A stretch of 64,000 nucleotides of DNA. Source: Cyclospora cayetanensis (lineage: Eukaryota > Apicomplexa > Conoidasida > Eucoccidiorida > Eimeriidae). The notes under the pieces are model-generated. The model saw nothing but the letters and a program-made list of their open reading frames with translations. It had not been told where the DNA came from and ran no database searches. The translations under genes and the position numbers were made by a program. The number at the start of each line of letters is the position of its first letter. Within the stretch, counting starts at the first letter, position 1. This document shows positions 45,201 through 57,316 of the stretch, piece after piece. The stretch covers positions 1 to 64,000 of the forward strand of contig NW_020312525.1 in the NCBI RefSeq assembly GCF_002999335.1, written 5' to 3'.

Positions 45201-47056
45201 GAGCTTGCAATATCAGTTCAGGCATTAGGCCGCTTTGCCCTATGTATTTGTTTTTAAGTTAGGAATACTGTGAGTCCACCCTGCGGCATTGGCCCAAAAG
45301 TAAAAAGCCAGGCCCCCTGAGTCGGGTAAATATTTCTCATTTAGAGAACTTTCGTGCCACTGGCTTTTGTAGCTCACAACGCCTCCAACACTATAAGTTA
45401 CATTGTCGTCTTGGGCTGCTAGCTCGTAAAGAGGCTTGAGGCGGGGGAAGGTGGGCTACGCGTGTTTTGACCAGCTGCCTAGAACGAAGGCCCCCATGAG
45501 GCTCGAGATATACGGAGGTGCGTGTTGAGACTCACTGCCAAGTAAAAGTCAGCTCGGTGGAGTAGAACATACAAGTTTGCCACCATAATATAACTGCGTT
45601 CCAGAGCTGGTCATGTTGCACTTTGGGGCCTCAAGGGGCACGGCATATAAGGAATTTTGGCCTTACTTAGATCTGGGGGCTCAACATATAAGTACATATA
45701 TACATACTTGTCCATTCAGCCGTGAAGCTCAGGTATTAGGAACACTATTTTAGTTTTGTCACCATCAAGCTCATCTTGGTGAAACAACAGAAAAGCAAGA
45801 TTCATTGCAGCACCAGCCCGTATGATGAAGCTACTTAACAGCATCGACGTCCAACTGCGCGCGAAAGCAGCAATAGGACCCACATAAGCAACAACGTAGA
45901 AATCTAATGTAATCTCTTGTGATTAGTGGCCCCGATTGCCCCACTTTTGCCGCTAAATTGTAATAATCTTTTGTTCCTCCCCATGAATAATATGGAGTAC
46001 ACTTTTTGGCCTCCGAGATGGATTTATTTGGGCAATACACCAAGACAATATGGAGGAGTCAAAGTGCACAAGATAGGAGAGTTTTTCGGGGCTTTCTGAT
46101 GCAAGATGTCTTTGTCGTACAAAGTGAAGCTCTCACTTTGATGAAATCACCACAGGATAGAACAAGATCTCAGAACATTAATTCCCTGCTCAACACCCTA
46201 CATCAACTCATCTTCGAACAAGGTTGGTGGCATGTGGTCTATTGGGATTACAGAAGCAGCAAGAGTTTACAGGCCAAGCAAAATCGCCACCGCGAGACCA
46301 AGATAGGAAAACTGAAAACGCATTTATAGGGGGGACTCTTCTCTATTTTATCTACTGACGAATGCCTGTACTCAGCCCTTTAATATTACAATATCGAAGT
46401 GTATCTTGACTGTTCTTTCTTCCCCTCCGGCAGCAGCAAGATAATGTGAAAATGTGGAGTTTGAATCGCTTCTGCCAGTTATCGGGTGTTCACTCTGGCC
46501 TAGATGCAGTGAGCACAATGCTTCGGTCTCAATAGAGCTATGCGTATCACTTACGCCCCCAGCCTGGAGGGTTGGTTCGCACAACGCTCTAGGCAGGGAA
46601 GAAGTCGATACCCGATTCTTGATGGGAGGGACAGACACTCACGACCCACTTGCAAACCCACTGCCGTAGAAGCTCTAGCGGTCAACCAGAAAAATTGAGA
46701 ACTAGCGCACTTCAAAGGCCCACTGTGCTCAAACAAACTATGAAACAGAGAACGTCAAAATGGTGCCGCACTGCAGCAGTGAGCTACAGAAACGACAAAA
46801 ATCCAGCATAATCAGCCCCTTTGCCTCCGCTGGCCGCATGCTGGGTAACCAGCATATACAGAGTTAGCTAGATAGTCAGCTTTCTAGCTAGGTATGTAGG
46901 GTGAGAGCCTTCACTACTAGAGGCTCTCCGCCCAAAAAGTCGCAAACATGCAACGCCAGCGCTACGTTGCTCCCGATTCCAGTATATCGGGGCACTAAAT
47001 CAATCTATATCACGAACAAGCAAGCTTGCTTGCTTGAAGCACTTTTTAACCATTCG
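42291..47056. other. Gene-poor stretch with one RT fragment
   Basis: About 4.8 kb without a recognisable host gene. Short frames include an unrecognised 107-codon plus-strand frame at 46006-46329 (hydrophilic, Gln/Arg-rich, with QGWWHVVYWDY). The RT-like fragment at 44330-44830 is listed separately. Confidence 0.4.
44330..44830 (-). mobile_element. Isolated reverse-transcriptase N-terminal fragment
   Basis: The minus strand reads RVIKKPRAI, SPRPPDLLSAMEVV, LCLLDMERSLV, FTITVDSELI and, after a shift, SDEQAKGKAF. This resembles the PLPR-IDDLL...LDLKSGYHQI...KTAF series at the start of Ty3/gypsy RT. It also aligns loosely with minus-strand 31560-31430 in the element at 30-33 kb. Both ends are unclear. 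Confidence 0.4.
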
Positions 47057-50000
47057 CTAACTCAGACCGAAGCCCTCGGTCCCCCCAATCGCCCCTCTGA
47101 GCTTGTCCCTCAATTCTTGTCGCGTATTATAGGCGGGGAGTTTGAGGAGATTGACGCAAGTACTGCTGGTTGGCAGACGGGACGTATCTGGGACTCTGTG
47201 GATGGTAAACGGGGGCGAGAGAGATCCGAAGCCTCGAAGCGGCGCACGGGAGCATGAGGTTACGAACATCAGGAAACTGCTCCGCTCGCTGTCTGCCATA
47301 TCGCCCTGATGAGGTAACAAAACGAAGGGATCTAGCGCGCTGAGTGTTAAGGTGTGTTCAATTCACCTCTAGAGTAGTTGAGGCGACAATCAGCAGCACT
47401 CAACGGCTTAATTCAGTGTGAGTGAATGAGTCCTCATAGATTTGTAGGAACACATTTGAGTAGAATGGGTACAAACAAGACGAAACAGACGCATGTGGAT
47501 GCAGAAGAAGCATCGAAATTGCCACACGAGAGAGAGGCACCAGGAAAAGAAATTGTAGAGTCACCACTGGCAGACAGGAACACCATACACGGAGGCCCTA
47601 AGAAGCAAAAGCCCGTACGCATCTAAGCACCAGCAAATGGATAGAAAAAGCCCATAACTGAATGACTAGAGACATCTAATGTGTGAAGAGAGATGAAAAA
47701 GCTAAAATACAGAGCGAAGATACCTTACCAGCAGCTCCCACAGCCAGAGAACAGGCGGAGATGACTCTGAGAACCCGCCGCTGTACGACGCGTGAGAACG
47801 CAAGTCCTCAACGTCGAAACCTGAAAAATCCACAACACAGAAAAATGAGATCGCATGTGACAAACGGAGACTAAGCAAATGGGCGGTAAGAGTAGCTCCA
47901 CAAGGACTAGCTTCGCAGATGTGCTGAGACGTTCATACAAATAGATGGCGAGCAAGACGCGTAAATAAAGCACTAGGGAAAAGAGACACAGAACGAGCAA
48001 TAAACAACGTATCAAGAAGAGGCTCCCGCATAAACATCACGCCTAGTAGCCTTCCAGCTAGTTACGCAGGCTCAAGAGGCGGTCCTAGGTGGGGTATCTT
48101 TTCTGACCTTCACTGGTGCCGCTAACAAGGTGCTGTAATTCCTCAGCAGAAAACATCTGCAGCCACTGAAGGGGCACCGCATAGCTTAAGCCCCGCAAGA
48201 AGGCCTCCGTCTGGTGTTGAATCTGCCGGACGCACTTGTACTCTGACATTAACTGTACATACCGCAGCTTTGAGCCGCTGAAAGTCAAGCATCAGACCGC
48301 AAGCAGCACGATTTGATACCCCATCTAGAGTGGCATCACAGCAGTAGGCGTTTAGCGAGGAGCAGCGCTGGCAGATGGAGCAAGAGAAAAGTTAACAGCA
48401 GCAGCACTGTACTTGGTAACGGGGATATTGCGCCCATTGGGGATGAGGTCTACTTCCTCTTGGCTTCCAAACTCGGAACGCATAATAGAAAACGTCAGGG
48501 ACAGCTCCGTAGCATCACCCGTGTACTTCTTGAGCAACATAAGGCTCCGATGTACAGAAGGGTCAAGGCTTTTGATATCGTCCAAACGACAAGGCCGGCG
48601 AAGCAACAGCTTCAAAAACACACGGTTCAACTGAGGCTCTATGAGTATTCCTTCAAATACGGCCTACAGCAGAACGCACGCACAGACAAGCCTGTATATT
48701 TGGTGACCCATTGTTCTATGAGGCCTTCGAGGCCTCTCTGTTGCGCCAAACAACCGCTACGTTGGCGTGTCTTCTGCATGCACGCGAAGTCCCCACGAAA
48801 GCTACAGAAGGTGCAACAATTTGCGGAGGGGGTATACAGGCAATAGCAACAAGTAAGAGCTCTTCGAACTCTGAATTAAACCCCTTAATACTGGCACATG
48901 AACCATCAACGGTAGCAGCAGTATCATCACAAACAGCACCTTGCCGACGAGTTTCCCCATTGCGACAAAGAGCTCTGCAAAATTGGAATGGAGGAGCTCC
49001 ACAGAGGGATTGGGGAAGAGGGTGTTGTCCGAGCATGTCTGAAGAGACAAAATGAGACACCAGGGGACGAGCGTCAACGCATGGATCTGTTTAAGCCGCC
49101 AATTAGGCATGCGATCAGCTTCATGTAGCGCAGATCCTCGCTACAGATGCCTCCAGGTCAAGAAAATACATTGCCGCTGTTCACGTCCAGATTCCTGTTG
49201 GAGGCTTGAACGCAACAGGAGCGTTAGAGAGGAGAGAAGACTACAAAGGCATACAGAAAGAGCCTGGGGAAAAAGGGCTAGAAAGGAGACGCTGACTGAG
49301 GAAACGAACGGCACCAAGATGGAGAAGATCGGAGGAGCTGGAACTTACATTGAAGAGCCCGTAAGCAGGGTCGAACGCACGTCGAGACAGCTCCACCTGT
49401 GGCAAAGAGCAGCAAATCATCAACAGGAGGTGAAGTAACAGCACAGCACGGATAAAGGAGGAAGCAAGTAAGTAGAGATATTCAGACTGCCAGTGGAGCG
49501 ACAGGCACAACCACGAGGGGCCACGAACACTTGAAGAAGCAGTACAAGCACTCGCAAGGGCAGGGAGGAGCAAGGATTGTAGCCTACTATAAGCTCTTTT
49601 AAGAGCCCTCCTCCATCAATGCCAGCCTCAGGGGTTCCTTCGGCGGTGATAAACTCCACCTGGAATCCCCGCATTATATCTGCACAAACTCGAAGGCATT
49701 CAGACGCTCATCCACAGCCCCGAACAACGGAAGCATCGCACCAGCCCATGGATTTCAACTCCCAGAGTTGCAGTAGCCTACGTAGCAGCCAATGCAGCGT
49801 GGATTACCTCCATTGAGCAATGCAGAGAGTCCATCTTCAACTGCGCCAAACGCCACAGAGCAAACGTAGACATTGCAGACAGTGTATGCCGTGTACTTCG
49901 TGGCTGCAACTGCTTTCTTTGATCACACAGGCACGAAGGCAGGCAACACAAGAGCCATGGAAAGCAAATAACCCACAAAACCAGCAACGGATAAGAAATC

Positions 50001-53000
50001 ATCACTGCACAAAAAGGGGGCAGAAGAGGAAACAGATATGGCAAAGACAAGAAAATCAACAAAGAAAACTAGAAATAAAACCAAATGAGGCAAGCGGTTA
50101 TTGGTAGCTGCTGAAAGGCTCACTGTGGCATAACAAGAGGTTATTTGGCTAGATAAAAGTAGGCAGACGGAATAGAGGCAGGAGGGAGAGGGAGGTGGTG
50201 GTGGCTGGGGTTTAGATCACCGGAAGTCGACACATCAAAGCCAACTAGACGCAGATCAAAGTGTGGGAAAGCGGGCAACATACGGCAAGGGGCACGAAGA
50301 AGTATGAGAAGCAATAGGCGGTCAGATAGAGACAGCGAAGGTCCTAAGGAGAGACAGGTAGACCAGTTGCGACAGTAGAGGTAGTGTGGGGTTCACCAAT
50401 GTGCGTTCTCCTGATCTGAAAGCAGCGTCGATGGAGAAATGCAGAAGAAGAGTCCCCACGTTCGAAGGCCAAAAGCTGATAGAACACCTGCACATCACAT
50501 CCAGCGTACAGGGCGGGAGGGACATGCAGAGGGGAGGATGTCGGGTGAAGAGACCATTAAAAAAAGCATGCACGCGAAGAAGACAGATGCAGACGCGAAA
50601 GCAGGTAGAAACGACATATAGAGCAGCAGAGGCCTCGCGCGCACCGCCAGCCTATCCTGGAAGGCAATGGTATGAGGCACGTAGACCAACGATGAAGCAA
50701 GGAGCCTCGTGGGGAGATTTGACAGGCGGAAGCTTGGAAGAGGCATCTCGAGGTGTCCTCGCCCTGAGGGCGTTGTTGCTCCGGCCGCAGAGTTGCTGCT
50801 ATTGATGTTATTGCCAGGAGAGGCAACAGCAGCTGCTGCAGCCGCGTCTCCCCCCCGCATGCACCACACGAGGCACTCCCACAGAGCAGGAAGTCTCTGC
50901 CCTCCAGCAGCGGACATAATCAAGGAGGCAGGACCATCAGGCAGCACCAGCTCCTCGTACGTCACCAGAGATACCCTCCCATTAAGATCTAGCAGCTCCC
51001 GTAGGACTCCAGGAACCAACTGCCACAACCGGTCTCGTCTACATCCTCGCCTTCCGCTGCTGCTGCTCTTATTGCTGGCTCCAAGTGGAACGGGAAGGAA
51101 CGCTGAAAACTCCTGCTTTCCCTGCTGCTGCTGCTGCTGCGGGCAAGCGGATGCGCACGCAGCTCGCAAGAGAAGCCAGGCGAGACGATTCAATGTCAGC
51201 AACAGCCACCGCAGGTCGCTGCGCCTTAAGGAAAATCCAACGCTGCTGCCGCCGTTCCCAGAGATGATCCGATCCTCCCCTGTTTCCTCCAACAATTCGG
51301 AGTCGTCGGTCATCTGCATTGAAAAATGAGGCCAGAGATGAGAAAAGGCGCACAGAGCGCGCACATGGTCCTTTCAGCATACACGCCAGACCAGCAGTGG
51401 CTTCTGCACGAAACTGCCTACCCAGTTGACGCGGAACACCCCACCTTTTGTACGAGAAGTATTGCAGTAGCTGCTGTGTGTCACTGGGGAACACTAGCAC
51501 AAAGAAAAATTGCGCATCACAAAGTAGGTGCCACTTTGCTACGCAAAGGCGACAACAGCAGCTTGCCTGAAGTTTATACTTGAGGAGAATGCAGAGGGAC
51601 CTGAGAGCTTCTCCCCATTGGCTGTTAAACTCGGGGGGCTGTCCAACACACCCGAAGAAGCGGTCGACCGATTTGCCACACCTGCATTCCAGCTGCACCG
51701 CCAATAACAGTACCAGAAAAGCAGCTTTGCAGCTGCTCAACACGCTTATTTCACAGCCGCAGCTCCCCAACGTGAAGCAAGGCTTCTGCTCGTGTGGCTG
51801 TCTCGCTACTCTAAGCAGCGGCGCGGCAAGCTTACGAAAGTCTTGATGGCTCGAAGAAGCCTCAGGGGAAGCGGGGTACTAACGGAGAGAGCATTCAGTA
51901 TAAGCCGCTCAGCACCTGCGGTGAAAAAAACGCGCCCACAAGCGGCTAGCTCTGGTGGGGTGCAGCACAGGCCGTCCTACAGCCGTGAATACGCATGCGC
52001 AGCGGGTGCTGGGATTCCTGGTGATTCAGGACCACTGGAGGCGCATAACATTTAGCTGTGTCCTCACCCCACTTCAAGACACCATAATTCGTAGCGTGAA
52101 GCGCCAACTGACCTGAATACTTGTGCTCCCAGCAGTGACTGTGGATGTTGGCGGTGCTGTCTTGATCCTCTGCTTCGCTTTCAGAGTCTGATTCGAGTTC
52201 TGTCGTTTCTTCTGCTGTTACTCCTGCCACCTCTGATAATGCAGCTGAGCGCTCCATGTCCGGTGGGAGGTACAGCTGGAGCAGGTCGGAAAGGCCTACG
52301 ACAAAGGGCATGTGCAAGGCAACTCGACAAGCCACTAGTCGCTGCATCGCCATACGGCTAGTTTGGAGGCTAGGGAACAGCAAAAGCTAGCAACATAAGT
52401 GAAGACAGACGCACACGCGGCGACTGCCGGCCTGCTTGCCATCCTGTCAGCTAGCTAGACGGCTATTCGCTAGCTGAGCGCTCAAGGAAGCGCGCACCTG
52501 TAGGAGGAGCAGCTTGTGCAGCAGTGAAGAATGCATCGACAGCCCACCCTTCTGTAAGAACAACCAACTGGCGCCTCAGCTGCGGCGAGCACAGCAAAGT
52601 CAGCAACTGAAGAGCGTGCAATGAGTCCTGAGAGGCGGAGGCAAGACCGCGCGTTAGCAACTCCCCCCCCCAAACAATGCCGCGGACATACGACCTCGCG
52701 AAAGCAGCAACAGCAGCAACGGCGAGCGCGCTTACCACCTCATCCGGGGGTGCTGTGCTGGGGGGAAAGAGCTGCTGTGGGAGCTGCTGTGCCCGCTGCT
52801 CCTCTGGGCTCAATAGACTGGAGCGCAGCAGATCGAAGGGGCACGCCCAGCCGCAGAGACGAAGGGATGCCAGAAACCACAAGGGGCATGAAAAGGAGGC
52901 TGCTGCCCCTGCTGGAGCGGCACTGGCAAGTCGCTGCCGCCGAAGAGAGAGCATAGACAGCAAGTTTCCAGCCACGCATACGCCAAGCCTCATTGAGGGG

Positions 53001-54854
53001 GCACTTGCTGCTGCTGCTGCAGACTGCTGCAACGGGTAGACGCGCCTCAAAGCCTCATACAACGAGTTGAGTTGGAGAACCTCGGCGGCGCAGTGCTCCA
53101 GCAGTTGACGCCTGTGTGGCAGCTTCTCTCTTTCTCTCTGCTGCGTACTACTCGCTGGCACCGTACGTTCCTGGACCTGCTTTTCCAGCTTAGACCGAAG
53201 AAAAGGGGCTTCCCGATGCAGAGCCTCAGCAGCACTTGCTGCAGACACGATAGTGCCAGCACTTCGCATTGCGGGGAAGGCTGCGACTGCGGGAACGGCA
53301 GTGGCTGCTGCAGCAGCACTCCGATCGGTTGCTGCATCGGCAGCGCTGAAGAGGAGCTCCTCGAGGGATGCAAGGGCTTCGTCCTGCAAGAGCACCTGCT
53401 GCTGCTGCTGCTCCTCTTTCTCCCGCTGCTGTTGCTGCTGCTGCTTCTCCCCCCCTCCAACAGCAAAGGAAGGCAGCAGCAGCGGCCAGCCAAACATGTG
53501 CAGAAGGAGCTCCGTCTGCACCAAGCTGTCTGCAGCAGCAACGACAAAAGAAGGGAACTCCAAAGGGTCCACATAGATGCAGACGCCAGGGATCCGTGGC
53601 GCAAGCAGCAAGACCAGCGGCAGCGAATACACAAGGGGGGAAAAAGCAGGCGTCACAGAATCTGCGGTAATCACGGAGAGAAACAGCGGCAGCAAGCCTA
53701 CCAGTGGCGACGGCTTCGGCGCGGAAGAAATGCCGAAGCAGCAAGAGAACGTCCTCAGCGGTAGGACCTGCATCATGTCGTGCTGCTTGCGTTGTTGTAT
53801 CTGGATCTTCAAGCACTGCCCTTGCAGCTGCAGGTGCAATAATAGCAGAAGCAACGTAATCTCCAATTTGCGCTGCAATGCAATGGCCTAAGCCGAGAAG
53901 TCGCCAGAGTGCGCTGTGGAAGACGCTTTGGCTCTGCTTGTGTTGTAGTCGCTGCTGCTGTAGGTCAAAGCGCAGCAGCTGCAGCAGCAGCCGCACTGTC
54001 TCTGCGGCGCATGCAGCCGCTTGCTGCCTCCATTGAGGGCTCCCCTCCACAGGCAGCAGCGCCAGTGGCAGTCGTCCTACCAGGGGAACGCTGCTGCTCG
54101 CTGCCTCTGATACTGCATTGGTGTTTTGAATCCCACCGCTAGCAGCAGCGGCAGCTGCTGCTATCTGTCGTGTTGCTCGAAGGCCAAAGCGCGCTTGACC
54201 TGCGGGGGCAAGAGCGCTGCCGCGCCAGCCGTAGCAGAAGCGCACATCACCATCGACGAGCAACAAAGGAGGCTTTTTCTGATGTCGGCGCTGCTGGTTA
54301 TCCCCTGCTGGTGTGCTGTGTTGCAGCAGCACCAAATTCCTGTAGTGTAAAGACAGCGCGCGCAGCACTGCCACATGCAACGCACAGGTAGAGGAATCCT
54401 CAGCGGTTGTGCCTGCTGGCGGAACCGCCGTGGGTGGAGGCAAGATTGCAGCAGCGGCAAGAAGCCGCTCTCCATCCCGTGTGTTGTGTGCTGCACTGCA
54501 TGGATCGAAGCAAAAGGAAATCCGTCTCGCCTGCACTCTGTGCATCCCATGCTGCTGCTGTTGGTGCAGCACTTCGGCCTTCGCTTGCTGCTTCTCGTCC
54601 TGCAGCAGAAGCAGCTCTTCCTGCCGATCAAACTCGTCCCTGCATAGCTGCTTGTGGTGTTGCCTACACCTAAAAGCCCGCCATGCCGCAGCGATTCGCT
54701 GCTGCGATTGTTGCTGCTGTCGCTGTCTTCCTCTCTGCTCCCTCCTTTCCCTCGTCTGCTGCAAGAAGGCTCGACGACCTACTGCTGTGCTGCTGCGGTA
54801 TCCTCCAGACAGGTTCACATTGCGGGTGCTGGTGCTGCTCCCCCAGTCATACAT
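47057..54854 (-). CDS. HECT-type E3 ubiquitin ligase, UBE3B/UBE3C-like
   Basis: Transfers ubiquitin from E2 to substrate through a catalytic Cys. Ten 3' exons join with exact phases: 50645-51313, 50397-50487, 49808-49840, 49588-49706, 49349-49396, 48940-49038, 48413-48663, 48108-48277, 47729-47820 and 47057-47305. They give the whole HECT domain: [120 protein letters not shown], the catalytic [10 protein letters not shown] (Cys codon at 47156-47158) and the terminal GFGLS. The 5' part (51314-54854) is Ala/Gln/Leu-rich; its start, with [28 protein letters not shown] and FDRQ, matches the IQ-like N-terminus of UBE3C. Exon borders between 51314 and 53702 are not settled; a frame change near 53.7 kb needs a 40-base intron or reflects a sequence error. 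Confidence 0.92.
53396..53447. repeat. CTG/CAG repeat encoding poly-Gln in the HECT gene
   Basis: An impure CTG/TTG run on the plus strand. On the coding minus strand it gives two Gln runs separated by a Glu/Lys/Arg stretch ([17 protein letters not shown]). It is the densest of many similar homopolymer tracts in the window's genes and is in frame with the presumed coding frame. Confidence 0.8.
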
Positions 54855-55455
54855 CGTCTTCTTGTTGCTGTTGTTGCTGCTGTGCTGTTGTTGTCCCTTC
54901 TTTATGACTATCCGTGCAGCACGGCATAGCAGGATGCCTTGTGTCGCGTATTATTTCTAGAGGTTCACGCCCACCGTGTAGCAGCAGCAGCAGGTGCTCC
55001 TGCCGCAGCTGCCGTTCCTGCTATGGCAGCCCTGACCGGAAGACACCACAGGTGCCTTCTGTTGAGATGAGTCTGGACAGTCGTCCTTCAATAAAAGAGA
55101 CTCGAAATAGTTCTAGCACATGAGGGCGGCATCGCAGTGATTGCAGCTGCTGCTAAACGCGGGGCTGTGCTCCAGCATCCGATGTAGAAACAAATGACGA
55201 GCCAATAGAATCGTTTGGACTGAAACACATCAATATTTTGTCGCTACTAGCTATAAACTTTCATCTTCACTACTGGGGCGCTACAATGCTTCTGCATGGA
55301 AGCAGCCCTATGCACTGACTGGAGCCACAGCAGTAACGGTAGCAGTAGTAGCTGCAGCGCAGCCCCCTATTGGACTTGTTAAGGGGGCCTTTCAAGATGG
55401 ACTACGGACTTCTTTCTGTTGCCACTTCCTGGCTTCCGCTTGGCTCGCTGCAGGA
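54855..55455. other. Upstream region of the HECT gene, no gene seen
   Basis: About 600 bases directly 5' of the HECT start. Contains CAG-rich patches but no frame with recognisable features. Confidence 0.45.
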
Positions 55456-55848
55456 TTAGCGTGTAGGCTTCAAGTCCACGCCAGTAGCGTAAGCAGCTGT
55501 CACCGCAGCTGGAGCAGCGCTGAACATGGAGAGTAAACAACGCAGACTCGCAAGCAAGGGATGCATTTCAATGATCAACGCGTAAACCGTATCATTGTCA
55601 CCCTCCTTAGCAGCAGCGATTGCTGACAGAGCAGCGTCAACGCGGGGGAATATCGGCTGCCGCAGTGCAATCGCCCTGATAGGCGATGCAACGCGAGTAA
55701 CACTGACTGCCGCCGCTGCACAAGCAGCGACAGCAGGTGCACAAGACTGTCTTCTGGGCTTGGTGAGACCCCCGGCGGTTCCACGGGTTATTTTCAGAGG
55801 TGGCACCACATGCAGCGGGAGCAGCAGAAGCAGCCTCAACAGCAGCAT
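55456..55848 (-). CDS. Possible small secreted Ala-rich protein, doubtful
   Basis: A minus-strand frame that opens at 55998; from an internal Met at 55848 it begins with a strongly hydrophobic Leu-rich stretch like a signal peptide ([18 protein letters not shown]), followed by an Ala/Val-rich body with three cysteines and no recognised domain. It sits upstream of the zinc-binding gene on the other strand, and that strand is also open in one frame through the same bases. It may be a chance product of CAG-rich DNA. Confidence 0.25.
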   Translation of the reverse strand: MLLLRLLLLLPLHVVPPLKITRGTAGGLTKPRRQSCAPAVAACAAAAVSVTRVASPIRAIALRQPIFPRVDAALSAIAAAKEGDNDTVYALIIEMHPLLASLRCLLSMFSAAPAAVTAAYATGVDLKPTR

Positions 55849-55951
55849 TGCGTGCACCAGCAGTCGCGGTGCAGGATCCATCGCCTTAGCCGTCTCCCTT
55901 GCTGCAGCGACAACGCGCTTAGGAGTTTTGTACACAGCGTTTGTGCAGAAG

Positions 55952-57316
55952 ATGAGCAGCGACACCTGCAGGGACACCACCAACCGCACTGGCGGCAACG
56001 TAGAGGCAGAGGAAGCTCACGGTTCTCCTTCAGGAGAGTGTCTGGTTTGCTTTGACGACATAACAGAGGAGACATACTGCGAGTACAGAGTCCCTGGAGA
56101 CAGCCGGTGGCACCCCGCGTGTTTCTGTTACCCCTGTATCCAGCAACTGCAGCAAACACAGGTCAACTGAACTTGAAAAAAGAATTAGCGCTTACTTCCT
56201 GACTGACCCTATCTTTGTTCATCGCCTGATTGCTTCTATTCTAGGCTCCTGTTACCGTGTGGCTGGGGCTCTTCTTGCATTGACTGCCTCACCTTCATGG
56301 ACGTCTCGGCTTGTCTACCACTGCGCTGACTCTGTTACTTGCCTTCTCTTGCACTGCTTTTCGGAACCTCGTTGCCCTTCCGCCTACCTGCCCTTACGCG
56401 CTTTCAAGGGCCGTGGGCATGAGAGACTCCTTATCGTAGACAACATCGCAATGGCATTCATCCTTCAATCGCTGGTTCTAGTCCCACCGCTCTCTCGCCT
56501 GCTGTCGAAGCCCTAATCCATCCTTATTCTTTGACCCCGCTTCAATAAATGCCCTTGTTCGAATTCTGCTCGCTTCTGCGCCTAAAATTGCACCGCCAAA
56601 GTCTTCTTCCCCGCCTGTCTCACCGCGTCCGGGTATTCCTCTCGTTCCTCTCCGTTGGCTTCTTTGTGCTGTACTGCGCTGCGCGAAGCTCTCATTTGTA
56701 CGGTGCGCATTGCTGTTTGTGGCGAATCTGGTAGTTGCCTTCATAATTAGGCCTCGCCGTGTGTGTGCACATGTGCTTCCCTTTCAGTTCAAACGGTACT
56801 GCGATGGAGTCTCGCACTCCACGTGCGCCAAGGAGCAGAGAGCGTTGCTGCACCGGGGGCCTCCCATTAACCTGTCGGATCCACACGCCTTCCCAGTGGC
56901 GGAGCGCACTGAAGTGGAGGCCCTCTGGATCGCTGCCACCAAGCAACAGGCGTCTGCCAAGCTAGAGGGTAGTCTCGTGAGTTGCAGCACATAGGAACGC
57001 ACATACACGGACAGCCAGAAACCGGAGCTAGCAAGCAGTGATGCACAAAGATGGGATGCCCGAGAATTCGCACAAAGACAGAAAGAGACTGCTTATATCT
57101 ACCTGCCCCCCCGATTCGATGCGCACCTGATTGTTGATGTCTTGCCATCAAGCGTCATACGTTTTTTACTTGCTTTGGGGGCTTTGGAACTAGGGTTTCG
57201 ACGTTGTTACATGTGACGCTGCGCCGCAGACAGGCGAAGCCCGTGAGAAGCTGTGGAACGAACTCCAGGCATTTCTAATCAAAGATGAGCAGGCGGAGGA
57301 CTCAAGGGACATCTAA
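55952..57316 (+). CDS. Small zinc-binding protein, conserved but of unknown function
   Basis: Three exons join in phase 0: 55952-56161, 56788-56976 (donor gtgagt) and 57230-57316, giving 161 residues. The first exon carries CLVCFDDI, then RVPGDSRWHPACFCYPCIQQL, a Cys-rich cluster that probably binds zinc (CxxC, then C-x-C-x2-C). The rest is helical: FKRYCDG, CAKEQRALLHRGPPINL, EVEALWIAATKQQASAKLEGSLTGEAREKLWNELQ, and an acidic tail. I recall a similar compact protein in other apicomplexans and some protists but cannot name it. The start Met follows in frame from upstream codons but is the first with the conserved part close behind. Introns are long (626 and 253 bases) relative to the coding sequence. 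Confidence 0.7.

Noticed and set aside
48313..48846. 177-codon plus-strand frame
   Set aside because: Lies opposite HECT exons whose minus-strand translation matches the family motif by motif.
53072..53764. 230-codon plus-strand frame
   Set aside because: CTG repeats open several frames at once; the opposite strand belongs to the HECT gene.
54409..54960. 183-codon plus-strand Cys/Ser-rich frame
   Set aside because: Reverse shadow of the HECT N-terminal coding region, where CAG codons read as Cys/Ser/Ala on the other strand.
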